A DNA stretch of 39,743 bases from Bradyrhizobium sacchari (GCF_002068095.1 NZ_LWIG01000038.1:1-39743), one strand, 5' to 3'. Shown: positions 8,990 through 18,584, counted from the first letter of the stretch. A program made the numbers and translations. The notes: generated by a model from the letters alone, not told the origin.

Positions 8990-9005
8990 TGTCATCAACC
9001 CAACA
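8990..9005. promoter_or_regulatory. NifA upstream activator site (flavoprotein operon)
   Basis: TGT-CATCAACCCA-ACA is an exact TGT-N10-ACA site centred about 136 bases upstream of the predicted start, within the normal NifA range. Together with the -24/-12 match it indicates NifA control. Confidence 0.8.
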
Positions 9006-10162
9006 AGGCGCGAAAGTGGACGACAGCAATGAACTTGAGCGTGGCCGACCGGCTTCGAGTTACCTGCTCAGAGTACGGGCCCGCTCCGATCTCCTGACGT
9101 TACCCACAGCCCGATGTGCTATTTAGCGCGGCTGCGGGTGAGCGCATTGTTAGAAGTGGACCTCCAGACGGCTTGTTCAACAAACGGACGGCGGCTTCAG
9201 ACCCTGCAATTGACGATCAAGTTTGGTTCGAGGCCACGGCAAGAGCGCTCCCGCTTATGCATGCCACGACAAACGCTTCGAACAGGTTTTAAGAGTTTCC
9301 GAGGTTCGCCATCAATTGATACGTCTGTCCGCGTTCTGTCGTACCGAACACAAAGACATTCGCGCGCATCCTTGAGCTGGTTTACCCGTTTGCGGGCGCC
9401 GGCGCCCCTTTCTTCGACCTTCCAATGCTTCCGATCTTGACCGAGCTTGTCCAACGCGCCCAGCAGTTAGGCGCGCACTGCGAGTCTTGCGAGACCAGGC
9501 ACCGCACGTTCTGTACGACTAGGCGACTGGTCGTTGCGGAAGAGCCCGATTCTGGAAGCTCCGCTGACAATTTTCGATGTGAGCCGCATCCTTGGCGGAA
9601 AACGAGACGATCTAACGAATGATTGATGGGCGGGCGCCTTCCGATGCTGCGGTCTCGGCGTTTATGCAGGAAAGACGTCCGGTACTGATGCGGGTGGCAG
9701 CTGCAGCCCGGGGCCCGACAGCGACTTGGTCGCTCCGATGTGATCTTCGGCTCTGGCTCAGCCTGGTGATCAAAGCAGGACCATAGATGGCTTGCCCGGT
9801 TGGAGCTGAGAAGCTCTCGGAATCGTCACGTGTAGGGAGCCTGAGAGTTCAGAGCCAGCATGCTTCCCATTGCGATCTGCTGCCTGAACCACCTCTATAG
9901 GGTTGGCTCAACCTGGAGGCATGAATGCCGTCGGCCGCGCTATCAGTGTTTCTGATGCTGGGCCGCGCGTTGCCAACATGAGTGCGTAGAACACGAGGAG
10001 AATTAAGAGGCCACGCATACCGAAGGTCTTCCCGGAGCATTGACAATTGTGGAGTGGATCGGATTCGGCGCGTTGCCTTCAGGTGATGCACGAGCAAATT
10101 GCGCGGAACATAAGGTCTATATCAGGCGACAAACGATTAGCCGGGGTGTGAAGGTTCTAGCA
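9006..10162. other. Gene-poor stretch with possible gene fragments
   Basis: No intact gene was identified. A plus-strand frame ending at about 9290 (ending near MHATTNASNRF) and the frame at 9425-9622 look protein-like and may be fragments. A 55-codon frame at 9619-9786 overlaps the end of the latter by ATGA and has no recognised motif. Confidence 0.4.
9425..9622 (+). pseudogene. Possible Crp/Fnr-type N-terminal fragment
   Basis: This short frame contains AHCESCETRHRTFC, a C-x2-C-x7-C arrangement resembling the N-terminal iron-sulfur cysteines of rhizobial FnrN/FixK-type regulators. The rest does not follow the family: the cyclic-nucleotide-type barrel and the DNA-binding helix-turn-helix are missing. 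The frame is open upstream to about 9323. If the resemblance is real, this is a broken oxygen-responsive regulator; it may also be chance. Confidence 0.25.
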
Positions 10163-10906
10163 TCAGCTCACAATATCGACCTTGCCGGTGTCGATCCGAT
10201 AAAGGCCCCCAACGATCTTTAGTCGGTTTTGCTCGACTGCCGCGTCCAGAATCGGGCCTGTCGATTTGAGTTTGTTGACATTATCGATCACATTTTGTCG
10301 GGTTGCTTTGGCTAATGGGTCGCCGGTTTGCTCGCGCGATGCGTTTACTGCAGGAGCAAGTGCAGCGACGAGAGATGAAATGTGCCCCGGCGGCGGCTTA
10401 TCGCTGTGCAGCGATTTGATCGTGGCGTCTATAGCACCACAATGATCGTGGCCAAGTACAAGGATCAGCGGCGTGTTCAGTACTGCGACCGCATATTCCA
10501 TACTGGCGAGCGTATCCTCGTTAACGAAGTTGCCGGCGACGCGGCAGACAAACAGATCACCTAGTCCGGTGTCGAACACAAGTTCGGGCGCCACGCGAGA
10601 GTCGGCGCAGCTGAGAACCGCCGCATAAGGATTTTGCCCCTCGACCAAGACCGAGCGCTCGCGCCTGAAATCGTCGGCTCGTGATGCGCCTTGGACGTAT
10701 CGATCGTTCCCTTTCAGCAGCCGCTTCAGGGCAGCATCCGGCGCGAGCAGGTTGTCTGGCTTGGGCAGCGCTTTTGCTTCCTTCGCATCGACGATGTTAT
10801 GGCCAAGCCGCAGGAAAACTGTCGAAACAGCCAATAGCAACAGCGACCGGCGCGAAGCCGCGATCTTATTTAGATGGTGCATCTTCGGAGAATGGTCTGC
10901 ATGCAT
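10163..10906 (-). CDS. Beta-class carbonic anhydrase, exported
   Basis: This enzyme interconverts carbon dioxide and bicarbonate. With the start used here the protein has 247 residues. Zinc ligands are visible as Cys100 in SCADSR, and His153 and Cys156 in LGHDHCGA; Asp102 and Arg104 form the catalytic pair. The N-terminus has a signal segment, SRRSLLLLAVSTVFLRLG at residues 18-35, so the enzyme probably works in the periplasm. The frame is open to 11068. I chose the ATG at 10906, but ATGs at 10933 and 10882 are also possible and none has a strong ribosome site. It stands alone. Periplasmic carbonic anhydrase could help handle carbon dioxide from respiring nodule tissue, which is inference. 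Confidence 0.9.
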   Translation of the reverse strand: MHADHSPKMHHLNKIAASRRSLLLLAVSTVFLRLGHNIVDAKEAKALPKPDNLLAPDAALKRLLKGNDRYVQGASRADDFRRERSVLVEGQNPYAAVLSCADSRVAPELVFDTGLGDLFVCRVAGNFVNEDTLASMEYAVAVLNTPLILVLGHDHCGAIDATIKSLHSDKPPPGHISSLVAALAPAVNASREQTGDPLAKATRQNVIDNVNKLKSTGPILDAAVEQNRLKIVGGLYRIDTGKVDIVS

Positions 10907-11001
10907 GGGTATCTGCTCATCGCGGCCTTCCATCCGGTGGTCTCGGAATCCACTTCGCTGCAGCGCTAGCTCGCCGCGCTTCTTTGGCACTTTGATCGTC
11001 C

Positions 11002-11435
11002 CTAGAGTTGGCCGGGCACGTGATAAATGCGCTCGCCGCGGCGCCCGACGTTGCCTATTATCGGACACTCGGCCGAGGGCGGATTCGATAGTGGGCCGGA
11101 TGCGAGCACGACTTTCCGAGCGTCGATCGTGAGCGAACGCGCGCCGACGATCCGCCTGTGCTCATCGACACCTTCCGTATGACAACCCCACGCTCGTCCG
11201 TTCGAGCGCTCGATAAGCGCGTTGCGAGCAGCTACGCCACCAGCCGATTTCGAGCCGTGGGCGGCGACGCAAATCGGATCAGTCTCAGGAGCTTCTGTGC
11301 TTGAGAGTTGAATTGTGGTTTGCTCCATCTTGATCGTGTTGACGCCGACGATGCGCGGAACGGCGTTAAAGTCGCCGCGTGGACCGGAGATGTGATGAGC
11401 GCGAGCAATCCGGCCATCAGTGCGCGATGTTTCAT
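11002..11435 (-). pseudogene. Thermonuclease-family (SNase-like) protein, frameshifted
   Basis: The minus strand starts with a clear signal peptide, MKHRALMAGLLALITSPVHA, from 11435. It then shifts frame near 11385 into GDFNAVPRIVGVNTIKMEQ, TIQLSSTEAPETD and GVAARNALIERSNGRAW. These match the staphylococcal-nuclease-like proteins common in rhizobia. Part of the nuclease core is deleted after GVDEHRRIVGA. The sequence rejoins a typical C-terminal tail, IGNVGRRGERIYHVPGQ, and stops early at 11002. The exported nuclease is therefore dead. It lies upstream of the carbonic anhydrase on the same strand, with about 95 bases between them. Confidence 0.7.
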
Positions 11436-12073
11436 CGCAGCAATAACCTTTCGCTCCCGATCCAGGTTCACAAGGATTGTGTGCCGCCACATTCGCCCGC
11501 TATATGTCCGATATTTTCCTCGGCATCTTTCGACCTGTACTTCATAAAGGCTTGCTCGTGATTTCGAATCTACGACCTGACGCTGCGTCAGGATCAAGCG
11601 GTTTCTTCCGTTGTACGTGCCGCGGTGTCCTTCATGCATCGCCACCTCTCTCATGGCACCATCTTGATCTGAGGAGGAGATCCACATCGCTCGGCCCGAA
11701 CCCGCGATGCCTGAGAACCCAAACGTTGGAACACTATTCTTCCGCGTGTGAAAATGGGGTGCCTGTGTAGATACGTCGCTCGCGCGGAAGTCATGCCTGG
11801 AGGAGCAGCCTTGATTGCTTCGTGCCAACTTTCATTGGCAGACGGAGCGCTGCACCACTTCTCGCAAGTTATCACTAGCCGCTGAGCTCGATCCTTCTCG
11901 GGAAAGGCGCAATCGTGCTGCCCGAACTTCGTATGACGCTGGAGGCCGCACGCGAGGCTCGCCGACTGCTTCGAGCAGTAAACAGCGCGACCTTAGAGCG
12001 GGCAGGCCCTTCAGATGCTCCGAGACGCACGTAACTGAAGGAGCTGCGGCGCGATGTTGCTGTTAGCGATCGC
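11436..12073. other. Intergenic stretch, nothing firm
   Basis: The minus-strand frame of the thermonuclease relic stays open upstream to 11828 without known motifs. No RNA gene, repeat or promoter was recognised. Confidence 0.4.
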
Positions 12074-12877
12074 TTACCGGTACCTTCTGTCCCGTAACTC
12101 GTCCCCTTCATCTGGCTCCATGCGTTGGAACCAGGAACCAGGAGGAAAGGTAGCGATACGCTTGGCAAAGTTGGATTGCGGCTCCCAACCTTGTCCTATG
12201 CTCTTCTCGAAGGTGATGACCCCGTTCTGCGTAAAATACCGGGGCCCCGGGATATTACAGTTCACCAAAAGTAGAACGCGCCACAGATCACCCTTCTCGC
12301 TGGGCTTGTCATTGCGCTTCGGCAAGTAATCTACTCCGACAGGTTCAACAATAGTGCAGCGACCCTGCCGCAGAAGATCGCCGAGCTGGCCTTGCGGGGT
12401 AGTCACAAAGTTGAAATTGGTTGGGTCATGCAGAAAGTGAAGATTTGCGTCCCTTTCGCCATCCGCGACTTCACGGGCAATCAACGAGAGCGCCAGGGCG
12501 CGCCAGCCCAATTCCATCGGCTTTGCATAGGTTGACGCAAGTTCGATCGCACCGTCTGACCCGATCTTCCAGGTGATCACGTACTGTTCGGCAGACTCGT
12601 TATTCCGGTGCCTGGTCCACGCAACGAAAACAAAGTCACCTTGGCCAAGTTCGGCGACGCCCCACATTTGAGGGACGAATTGTGCCACCTTCGAGACGTT
12701 TGAGAGAACCTGTTCTATCGTCTCACCATCTTGCGCTCGCCAAGTTGACTTGAGTTTTTCGACAAGGGGGCTGTCAATGGAGCGAACACTGTTGCTCATA
12801 GCAGCCAGCCAGGCCAGGCAAATAAGTGATCTTCCGAGACAAAACCATAGCGCGGCTCTTCCAGGCACTCTCTTCAT
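12074..12877 (-). CDS. Hypothetical protein with N-terminal membrane anchor/signal
   Basis: I do not recognise this 267-residue protein. It starts MKRVPGRAALWFCLGRSLIC with a hydrophobic segment at about residues 9-29, so it is exported or anchored with the rest in the periplasm. The mature part has balanced composition, alternating strands (FVFVAWTRHRN, QYVITWKIGSDGAIELAS) and no cysteine motif or catalytic signature I can name. The ATG at 12877 is used; a GTG two codons upstream is possible and neither has a strong ribosome site. A sigma-54-like promoter lies about 200 bases upstream on the same strand, so expression may follow nitrogen-fixation or nitrogen signals. Confidence 0.65.
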   Translation of the reverse strand: MKRVPGRAALWFCLGRSLICLAWLAAMSNSVRSIDSPLVEKLKSTWRAQDGETIEQVLSNVSKVAQFVPQMWGVAELGQGDFVFVAWTRHRNNESAEQYVITWKIGSDGAIELASTYAKPMELGWRALALSLIAREVADGERDANLHFLHDPTNFNFVTTPQGQLGDLLRQGRCTIVEPVGVDYLPKRNDKPSEKGDLWRVLLLVNCNIPGPRYFTQNGVITFEKSIGQGWEPQSNFAKRIATFPPGSWFQRMEPDEGDELRDRRYR

Positions 12878-13088
12878 AACCACGCCTATCGCGTCTCATC
12901 CACAAAGGGGGCAACCTTGCACCTGCTATGAGCGAGCACAAAAGTTAGCGGCGACGCGCGGGGGCGACTGCTACTGTCCCGCACGAACAAGCGCCATGGC
13001 TCGAGCCGCTAACTTCAGTGGCCAGCGACAGCGTCAATGTGCTGAGCTGGACATGCCCAGCAGGAGCGGTCTGGGCGTTCGGTGAGCT

Positions 13089-13104
13089 TGCATTCTTCGT
13101 GCCA
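13089..13104 (-). promoter_or_regulatory. Sigma-54-like promoter upstream of the 12-kb hypothetical gene
   Basis: The minus strand reads TGGCACGAAGAATGCA. The -24 half is perfect, the GG-N10-GC spacing is exact, and the -12 half has one mismatch (ATGC for TTGC). Two overlapping TGT-N10-ACT near-matches to the NifA site lie at 13135-13158. Transcription would start near 13078 toward 12877. Confidence 0.55.
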
Positions 13105-13785
13105 GGCAGCGGGCGGGAATTCGCACCGGTTTTGTGTCCTCTTGTCGACTTTCCGACTTGAGAACGTTTCAAATGTTTCCATCGGTGTTATCCACCGAGC
13201 TTGGGCCTTCTCGTTACGTACCGAACAATTTGCCGAGGAGCTGAACGCTTCGATGCCAAGTGCCCGATGAGAATTGGGCGTGCGTTTGCCCGGATTGAAC
13301 CCTGTGGTTCCGTATCGTCGCCGGAACGTCGGTGTTCGACATAACACGATGGCCTATCGGCACGAAGTCGAACTTAATCGCCGGTTTTGGGAGTCTGACT
13401 CGCACCCAAATCAATGTGCGCGCCCGGGACGTTGCTCGATTTCGCCCCGTGTGTTGGGCTTATCCCTCCGAGTCCTTTAGTCGAGACAACGGATGGCTGG
13501 CGGACGTGCTGAGGGAACCGCTAGGAAAGTCGGGAGCCGCATGAAAAGCATTGTGGTCGAAATAGCGGTGGTCCTCGCCGCGCAGGCTGCATTTGTCACA
13601 TCGATCTGGGGTTTAGCGCCTCAAAACGCAGCTCCGATGCTGGTTAGACATCTCTGAATAAAGAGTGTCTCTAGATAGTGCAACCGAGAGATCTACAGCA
13701 TTCGCGTAGCGGATGTAGCAGCAGTAGCTTGGCACATAATCTGATAGTTGACGGAAGAACTCTCCTGCCGATAATCCAAATCGTC
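13105..13785. other. Intergenic stretch with one small candidate ORF
   Basis: Short open frames occur on both strands (for example 13082-13270 plus) without recognised motifs. The best small candidate is at 13541-13657. No IS motif, tRNA or CRISPR repeat was seen. Confidence 0.4.
13541..13657 (+). CDS. Small exported or membrane peptide candidate (38 aa)
   Basis: The frame starts MKSIVVEIAVVLAAQAAF with GGGAG 4-5 bases before the ATG. The first 25 residues look like a signal or single membrane segment, and the peptide ends after 38 residues. It could be a real small peptide or the start of a truncated exported protein. There is no known homologue I can name. Confidence 0.3.
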   Translation: MKSIVVEIAVVLAAQAAFVTSIWGLAPQNAAPMLVRHL

Positions 13786-13957
13786 GAGGTTCTCCGGCTT
13801 CCATCTAATCCGGAGCTAAGAGGGAAGCCGGTGCAAATGCCGGCGCTGCCCCCGCAACTGTGAGCGGCGAGCTACTGTCCAACGATGTCACTGAAGCCTA
13901 AAGGGCTTCGGGAAGGCCGGGCAGCAGCGATGACCAGCAAGCCAGGAGACCTGCCCC
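13786..13957 (+). ncRNA. Cobalamin (B12) riboswitch upstream of metE
   Basis: The conserved core is readable: GAAGCCGGTGCAAATGCCGG, then GCTGCCCCCGCAACTGT, then the B12 box AAGCCAGGAGACCTGCC at 13939-13955. Adenosylcobalamin binding represses the downstream gene, here the B12-independent methionine synthase, as expected when the B12-dependent enzyme MetH can work. The ATG lies about 115 bases downstream. A small CTTTG/CAAAG hairpin just before the start codon overlaps the ribosome site and could be the expression switch. Confidence 0.93.
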
Positions 13958-14071
13958 GACAATATATTGGTCCACGGGCGGGGTGTCTCGGTGGCGCGCC
14001 AAGCAGCGGTCGCACACGCGACTTGCTCTGCCTGCGTCCTCCATGGCTTTGCCCCCACAAAGGGTTACGCT

Positions 14072-16417
14072 ATGTCTCTTCTCTCTCTTCCGGTTGCTAC
14101 GCTCGGAACGCCACGCATCGGTCCAAGGCGTGAGCTCAAACTCGCTCTAGAAAGCTACTGGGCCGGAAAGATCAGCGAACAGCAGTTGCTCGAGGACGCA
14201 TCCGGCCTACGCGCCGCGAACTGGGCTCGTCAGAAATCCATCGGTGTTTCGATCATTCCATCGAACGACTTCTCCCTGTATGACCAGGTGCTTGATACAA
14301 CCGTCATGGCTGGCGCCATTCCGGAGATCTACGCCTCGAAAGCAGAATCCGTTTCGCTCAAGACGTACTTCGCCATGGCCCGCGGTTCACAATGCGACGA
14401 CCGGGATGCGACTGTCGCTCACGGAGCGCGCGGATCTGGCGCGCTCGCGCAGGAGATGACTAAGTGGTTCGATACCAACTATCACTATATGGTTCCCGAG
14501 TTTTACAGGGGACAGGCGTTCAGACTGTGCTCTCGCAAGCCCATTGAGGAGTATGAGGAAGCAAAGGCTCTTGGCTTTCAGACCCGCCCTGTCTTGATCG
14601 GGCCGGTCACATTCCTAAAACTCGGCAAGAGTGCCGACAGTTCGTTCCAGCCCCTCTCCCTGTTGGATGATCTTTTGCCGGCGTATATCGAGGTTCTGCA
14701 GGAATTGGCAAAACGTGGTGCAGATTGGGTTCAGGTTGACGAGCCCTGTCTGGTCCTTGATCTGGACGAGGCGGTGCGAAAAGCTTTGCTACGTGCCTAT
14801 AACCGGTTCGCAAAAGAGGTTCCGGCCATCAAGATCATGGTTGCCTCCTATTTCGGCGACCTGGGCGACAATCTGGATACCGCCTTGAGCCTGCCGGTTT
14901 CTGGTCTGCACCTCGATCTGGTTCGAGCGCCACAGCTATTGGATAGAATCATCGCTGACAGTCGAAGTGATCTCGTCATGTCGCTCGGCGTCGTCGATGG
15001 CCGGAACGTATGGCGGTCGGACCTGTCGTCGATTCGCCAGCGGCTGGAACCCGCGATTGCGAAGCTCGGCAAGGATCGGGTACAGCTCGCTCCATCCTGC
15101 TCGCTGCTTCACGTGCCGGTCGATGTTGAACTTGAGACAGGGCTCGCTTCCGACGTCAAGAGCTGGCTCGCGTTCTCGGTTCAGAAGATGCGTGAGCTTG
15201 CGATCCTGGCACGGGTACTCGCAGGCGACCAGAATGTTGGGCTAGCTCTTGCCGATTCAGACTGCGCCGCGGCTGCTCGCCGGACGTCGCCGAAGATCCG
15301 TGATGCCAATGTCGGCATCCGGATGAGAGCGATCGATCAGACCATGCGCCGGCGCGCTAGCCCATTTGCGTGCCGTTCCGAGATCCAACGAAATCGCTTC
15401 GGACTACCGGCTTTTCCTACCACCACGATCGGATCGTTTCCGCAGACCACAGAGGTCCGAAATGCTCGTGCGGCGCATGCGCGAGGCGCGATGACCGACG
15501 AACAGTACGAAGGATTCCTCAAGGAAGAGACTGCGCGCGCCGTACGTTGGCAGGAGGACATAGGTCTTGACGTCCTTGTGCACGGCGAATTTGAGCGAAA
15601 TGACATGGTGCAGTACTTTGGAGAGCAACTCGCCGGCTTCGCATTTACCAGGAACGGATGGGTACAATCCTATGGTTCGCGCTGCGTCAGGCCGCCGATC
15701 CTGTTTGGCGATGTAGTGCGGTCGAAGCCGATCACTGTGGACTGGTGGCGTTACGCCCAATCACTAACTAGGAAGCCGATGAAGGCGATGCTGACCGGAC
15801 CGGTGACGATCCTGAATTGGTCTTTTGTTCGCGATGACATTCCTAGAAGCGAGGTCTGCCGTCAGCTTGCGCTCGCGATCCGCGACGAAGTCCGCGATCT
15901 CGAGAATGCTGGTGCGGCTATGATCCAGATCGACGAAGCTGCACTCCGCGAGGGATTGCCATTGCGCCGATCGCAGTGGAAGTCATATCTCGATTGGGCC
16001 TGCGATTGCTTTCGCATCTGCTCATCGGGCGTTGCCGATCAAACGCAAATTCATACCCACATGTGCTACTCGGAGTTCAACGACATCATCGGTGCGATCG
16101 CTGCAATGGATGCGGATGTCATCTCAATCGAGACGTCGCGCTCGAAAATGGAGCTACTCGAGGCGTTCAGCAAGTACGAATATCCAAATCAGATCGGGCC
16201 GGGCGTGTACGACATCCACTCTCCACGCGTTCCCGAGGCAAGCGAAATGAAGGAGCTGATGGCGTTGGCCCGGACACGGCTGCTGGATTCGCAACTCTGG
16301 GTCAATCCGGACTGCGGCCTGAAGACGCGCAAATGGGAGGAGGTGCGGCCGGCGCTAGCGAACATGGTCGCCGCCGCCCGCGAACTGCGCGCTGCCTCCA
16401 GTCCGCAAAGCTATTAG
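14072..16417 (+). CDS. metE: Cobalamin-independent methionine synthase
   Basis: MetE transfers a methyl group from methyl-tetrahydropteroyl-glutamate to homocysteine to make methionine in the cytoplasm. The 781-residue protein has both halves of the family. The N-terminal barrel begins LGTPRIGPRRELKLALESYW. The C-terminal barrel begins at FPTTTIGSFPQT and carries the zinc ligands His663 and Cys665 (HTHMCYSEF), Glu687 (SIETSRS) and Cys748 (NPDCGLKTR). All four are shifted by 22 from the E. coli positions, so none is lost. The ATG at 14072 matches the family start and has AAAGGG upstream; the frame is open further up. The riboswitch upstream represses it when B12 is present. A possible reason for its place here is the methionine stress caused by rhizobitoxine, which inhibits cystathionine beta-lyase. 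Confidence 0.97.
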   Translation: MSLLSLPVATLGTPRIGPRRELKLALESYWAGKISEQQLLEDASGLRAANWARQKSIGVSIIPSNDFSLYDQVLDTTVMAGAIPEIYASKAESVSLKTYFAMARGSQCDDRDATVAHGARGSGALAQEMTKWFDTNYHYMVPEFYRGQAFRLCSRKPIEEYEEAKALGFQTRPVLIGPVTFLKLGKSADSSFQPLSLLDDLLPAYIEVLQELAKRGADWVQVDEPCLVLDLDEAVRKALLRAYNRFAKEVPAIKIMVASYFGDLGDNLDTALSLPVSGLHLDLVRAPQLLDRIIADSRSDLVMSLGVVDGRNVWRSDLSSIRQRLEPAIAKLGKDRVQLAPSCSLLHVPVDVELETGLASDVKSWLAFSVQKMRELAILARVLAGDQNVGLALADSDCAAAARRTSPKIRDANVGIRMRAIDQTMRRRASPFACRSEIQRNRFGLPAFPTTTIGSFPQTTEVRNARAAHARGAMTDEQYEGFLKEETARAVRWQEDIGLDVLVHGEFERNDMVQYFGEQLAGFAFTRNGWVQSYGSRCVRPPILFGDVVRSKPITVDWWRYAQSLTRKPMKAMLTGPVTILNWSFVRDDIPRSEVCRQLALAIRDEVRDLENAGAAMIQIDEAALREGLPLRRSQWKSYLDWACDCFRICSSGVADQTQIHTHMCYSEFNDIIGAIAAMDADVISIETSRSKMELLEAFSKYEYPNQIGPGVYDIHSPRVPEASEMKELMALARTRLLDSQLWVNPDCGLKTRKWEEVRPALANMVAAARELRAASSPQSY

Positions 16418-16512
16418 TCCCGGTCTTGGATCTGTTCTTCATAAAGCTAATCCGCTTACGATCATTTGCGCTCTCCATAATCTCAAGGCGAGCCTTCGGA
16501 CCAACCAAAATT

Positions 16513-16538
16513 GCCCGGCCTTGCTGAGTGGGCCGGGC
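16513..16538 (+). terminator. Hairpin downstream of metE
   Basis: GCCCGGCC (16513-16520) pairs with GGCCGGGC (16531-16538) around a 10-base loop, about 95 bases after the metE stop. There is no T-run, so it may stabilise the 3' end more than end transcription. A second hairpin, ACGACGC-TGAG-GCGTCGT, follows at 16559-16576. Confidence 0.6.
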
Positions 16539-16819
16539 AGAGGTAAAGTCTCGGAGGAACGACGCTGAGGCGTCGTGCCACTTATGGCCGAGGGAGAATA
16601 GCCGAAGGCTCGATCACGCGAGAACATTCACGCGAAATTCTGGGCCTACATAAATCGCAAGTTCAGCGTAGCTCAATTATGCCGTGGAATGCGACCGGAT
16701 GCCTGAGATCTAGAAATCTCCACTCTAGGTGTGTCTCGATGGCTCTTGTTTCCGACGAGAGGACGAGGGAGGCCGTTGTGCCCCAATTCACGCCAATCTA
16801 TTGTGCAGGATGGCCGCCG

Positions 16820-17050
16820 CTATCCCGGCCAGATGCGCCAATGGGTCGGCTGCACGGCGACGTACTCTCCCGTATTCGCGTTGATCCATCGGCCGAAGAT
16901 CCGGCGGCAAGGAAAGACCACCCGGTGAATTGAAGTACCTTCGATCACTGCAATCTCTAGATCCTGATCGAAGGGTGGCGCCGTTTCGAGCCGCTCCCAG
17001 GTCAGATCACCATTACCTCCTGGACGGAGTTCATCGCTGCGAGTTGGCAA
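16820..17050 (-). CDS. Small conserved-looking hypothetical protein (76 aa)
   Basis: The frame reads like a real protein: PPFDQDLEIAVIEG, HRVVFPCRRIFGRWINANTG and VQPTHWRIW. I recall similar short proteins in bradyrhizobia but know no function. The start is uncertain: the longest frame begins with TTG at 17050. A GGAGGT at about codon 11-12 has no start codon at good spacing in this frame. There is no membrane segment. It stands alone on the minus strand in a gene-poor stretch. Confidence 0.6.
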   Translation of the reverse strand: MPTRSDELRPGGNGDLTWERLETAPPFDQDLEIAVIEGTSIHRVVFPCRRIFGRWINANTGEYVAVQPTHWRIWPG

Positions 17051-18584
17051 AGTCAGTTAACCTTGTGAACACTAGGGACGACATCGCTTGGCCTGCGCGC
17101 GGACAGGCTCAGGTCAGTATCGCCGGGGAGGCGCGCGGTCTTGATGCCGTCAGCCGGGGCAGAGGGTTTATTCGCCGTAGCGCCGTTGAATCTGTCCCGC
17201 CGTAACATGACCCGCTCGCCAACCGAACTGTGAGGATTGCCGCCGCCAAACCACTCCTGAGCTGCCGTCGAATCGATCTAGATCTCAGCCCAAGACCTCT
17301 TCGTTTGTTGTTGATCACTTTCTGCACAAATTAGACTGGACTGCGGCTCCAGAAAGCTGGCCTGCGGCAGGGCAAATGGTCCCTTGTTATGTCATGTCGA
17401 ACATCCTTTGTTGCTGCGAGGGCTCCTCGTCCTTCCGCGTCAGCCTGGGACATTAGGTTTGCAAAGACCTCAGCCGAGCCCTTGCGAGAGGGGCCACATC
17501 CTCAAGCGAGAACGGCAAGACTTCGAACGTCGCTCGACACCGTTGCGGTGGGCCTAGCAGCGTTCGGCGCCCTTCATCGGGCCCCTCCGCATCTTGATCA
17601 AGAAGACGCCATCGCAAGCGGGCAGCTTATCATGTGCAGGTCACCGACACGCGGCTCCGGCGCGCTCGGAAGCAATCCTTGAAATCGGTCGCCGGTATTT
17701 GGACATGAAAGCATCATGGGCGCTAAGACTTTCTGTCTGCCAATCGATAATCTCACTTCTGTCAGGACGTCGCGGCCGCAGCATTGATACAGGTCAAAAA
17801 GCTGAAGCGCGTCAGAGAATGGTTGAGCTCGAGCGACGTCTACGAGCCGCAGAGATGGGCGCTGGTAGTCGACATGTCCGAGTTCCGGCGGTCTACGAGG
17901 ACCTCGCGTTGGCCTGAAACATGCCAGGGTGTAGCCAGGCTTGATTTGAGCCGCATCGCGTGCGAATGGGCCACGACAGCATTGCTGGGATAGCGGCCGG
18001 TAGGTGGCTAATTGATCGATCACCTACAATGGTCATCGGTAGCTTGCGGGCGCCCATGCCAGCCATAAGCTTTGGCGCTGAAGTCTCCGACCCTAGTCTG
18101 ATCGGAACGTTGGCTGCGACAAGCCTGATGATCGGCTTTGCTGTCACAGCGGCAGAGTGGACCGTCTGAAGCAAGTCTGGGCGCCTCGCTTCATGCCCCA
18201 CGATCACGTGTTCGATATCGCTGTGGCTAGCTCCGCCGCCGGGACACTTCAGAAATGGCTCTGCCAGGTGATTGGCACAATGATCGATGCTTGCGGCAGT
18301 GGCTCGTTGAGGCGACCGAGTAGCGCAAGTTCGCGGTATCTCGAGCGTCCATGTTGCCGTCGGTTAGGTGCGACATAGAGATCAGTAGCAACATCTCGAG
18401 CGTAATAGCGCATGCTGCTTTCATGCGGTTCTTAGGGATAACATGAGCCTCGCGCGACACGGCCAAAAATCTCGACCTTATCTGGCGAAGGAGCGGAAAA
18501 CTGGATGCTGCTTGAGGCAAATCAAAAACTCTTGTGGCGCGAATTGGCAGAATACTGGAAACTCACAGGAAGAGAGGGCTAAGC
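17051..18584. other. Gene-poor stretch, no gene identified
   Basis: Several frames on both strands are open for 60-140 codons (for example 17598-18023 minus, 17960-18169 plus), but they overlap each other and carry no recognised motifs. I found no IS motif, tRNA or promoter. It may hold decayed genes. Confidence 0.4.

Noticed and set aside
17598..18023. 141-codon open frame on the minus strand
   Set aside because: Composition is rich in proline, arginine and cysteine, typical of a shadow frame, with no ribosome site or motif.
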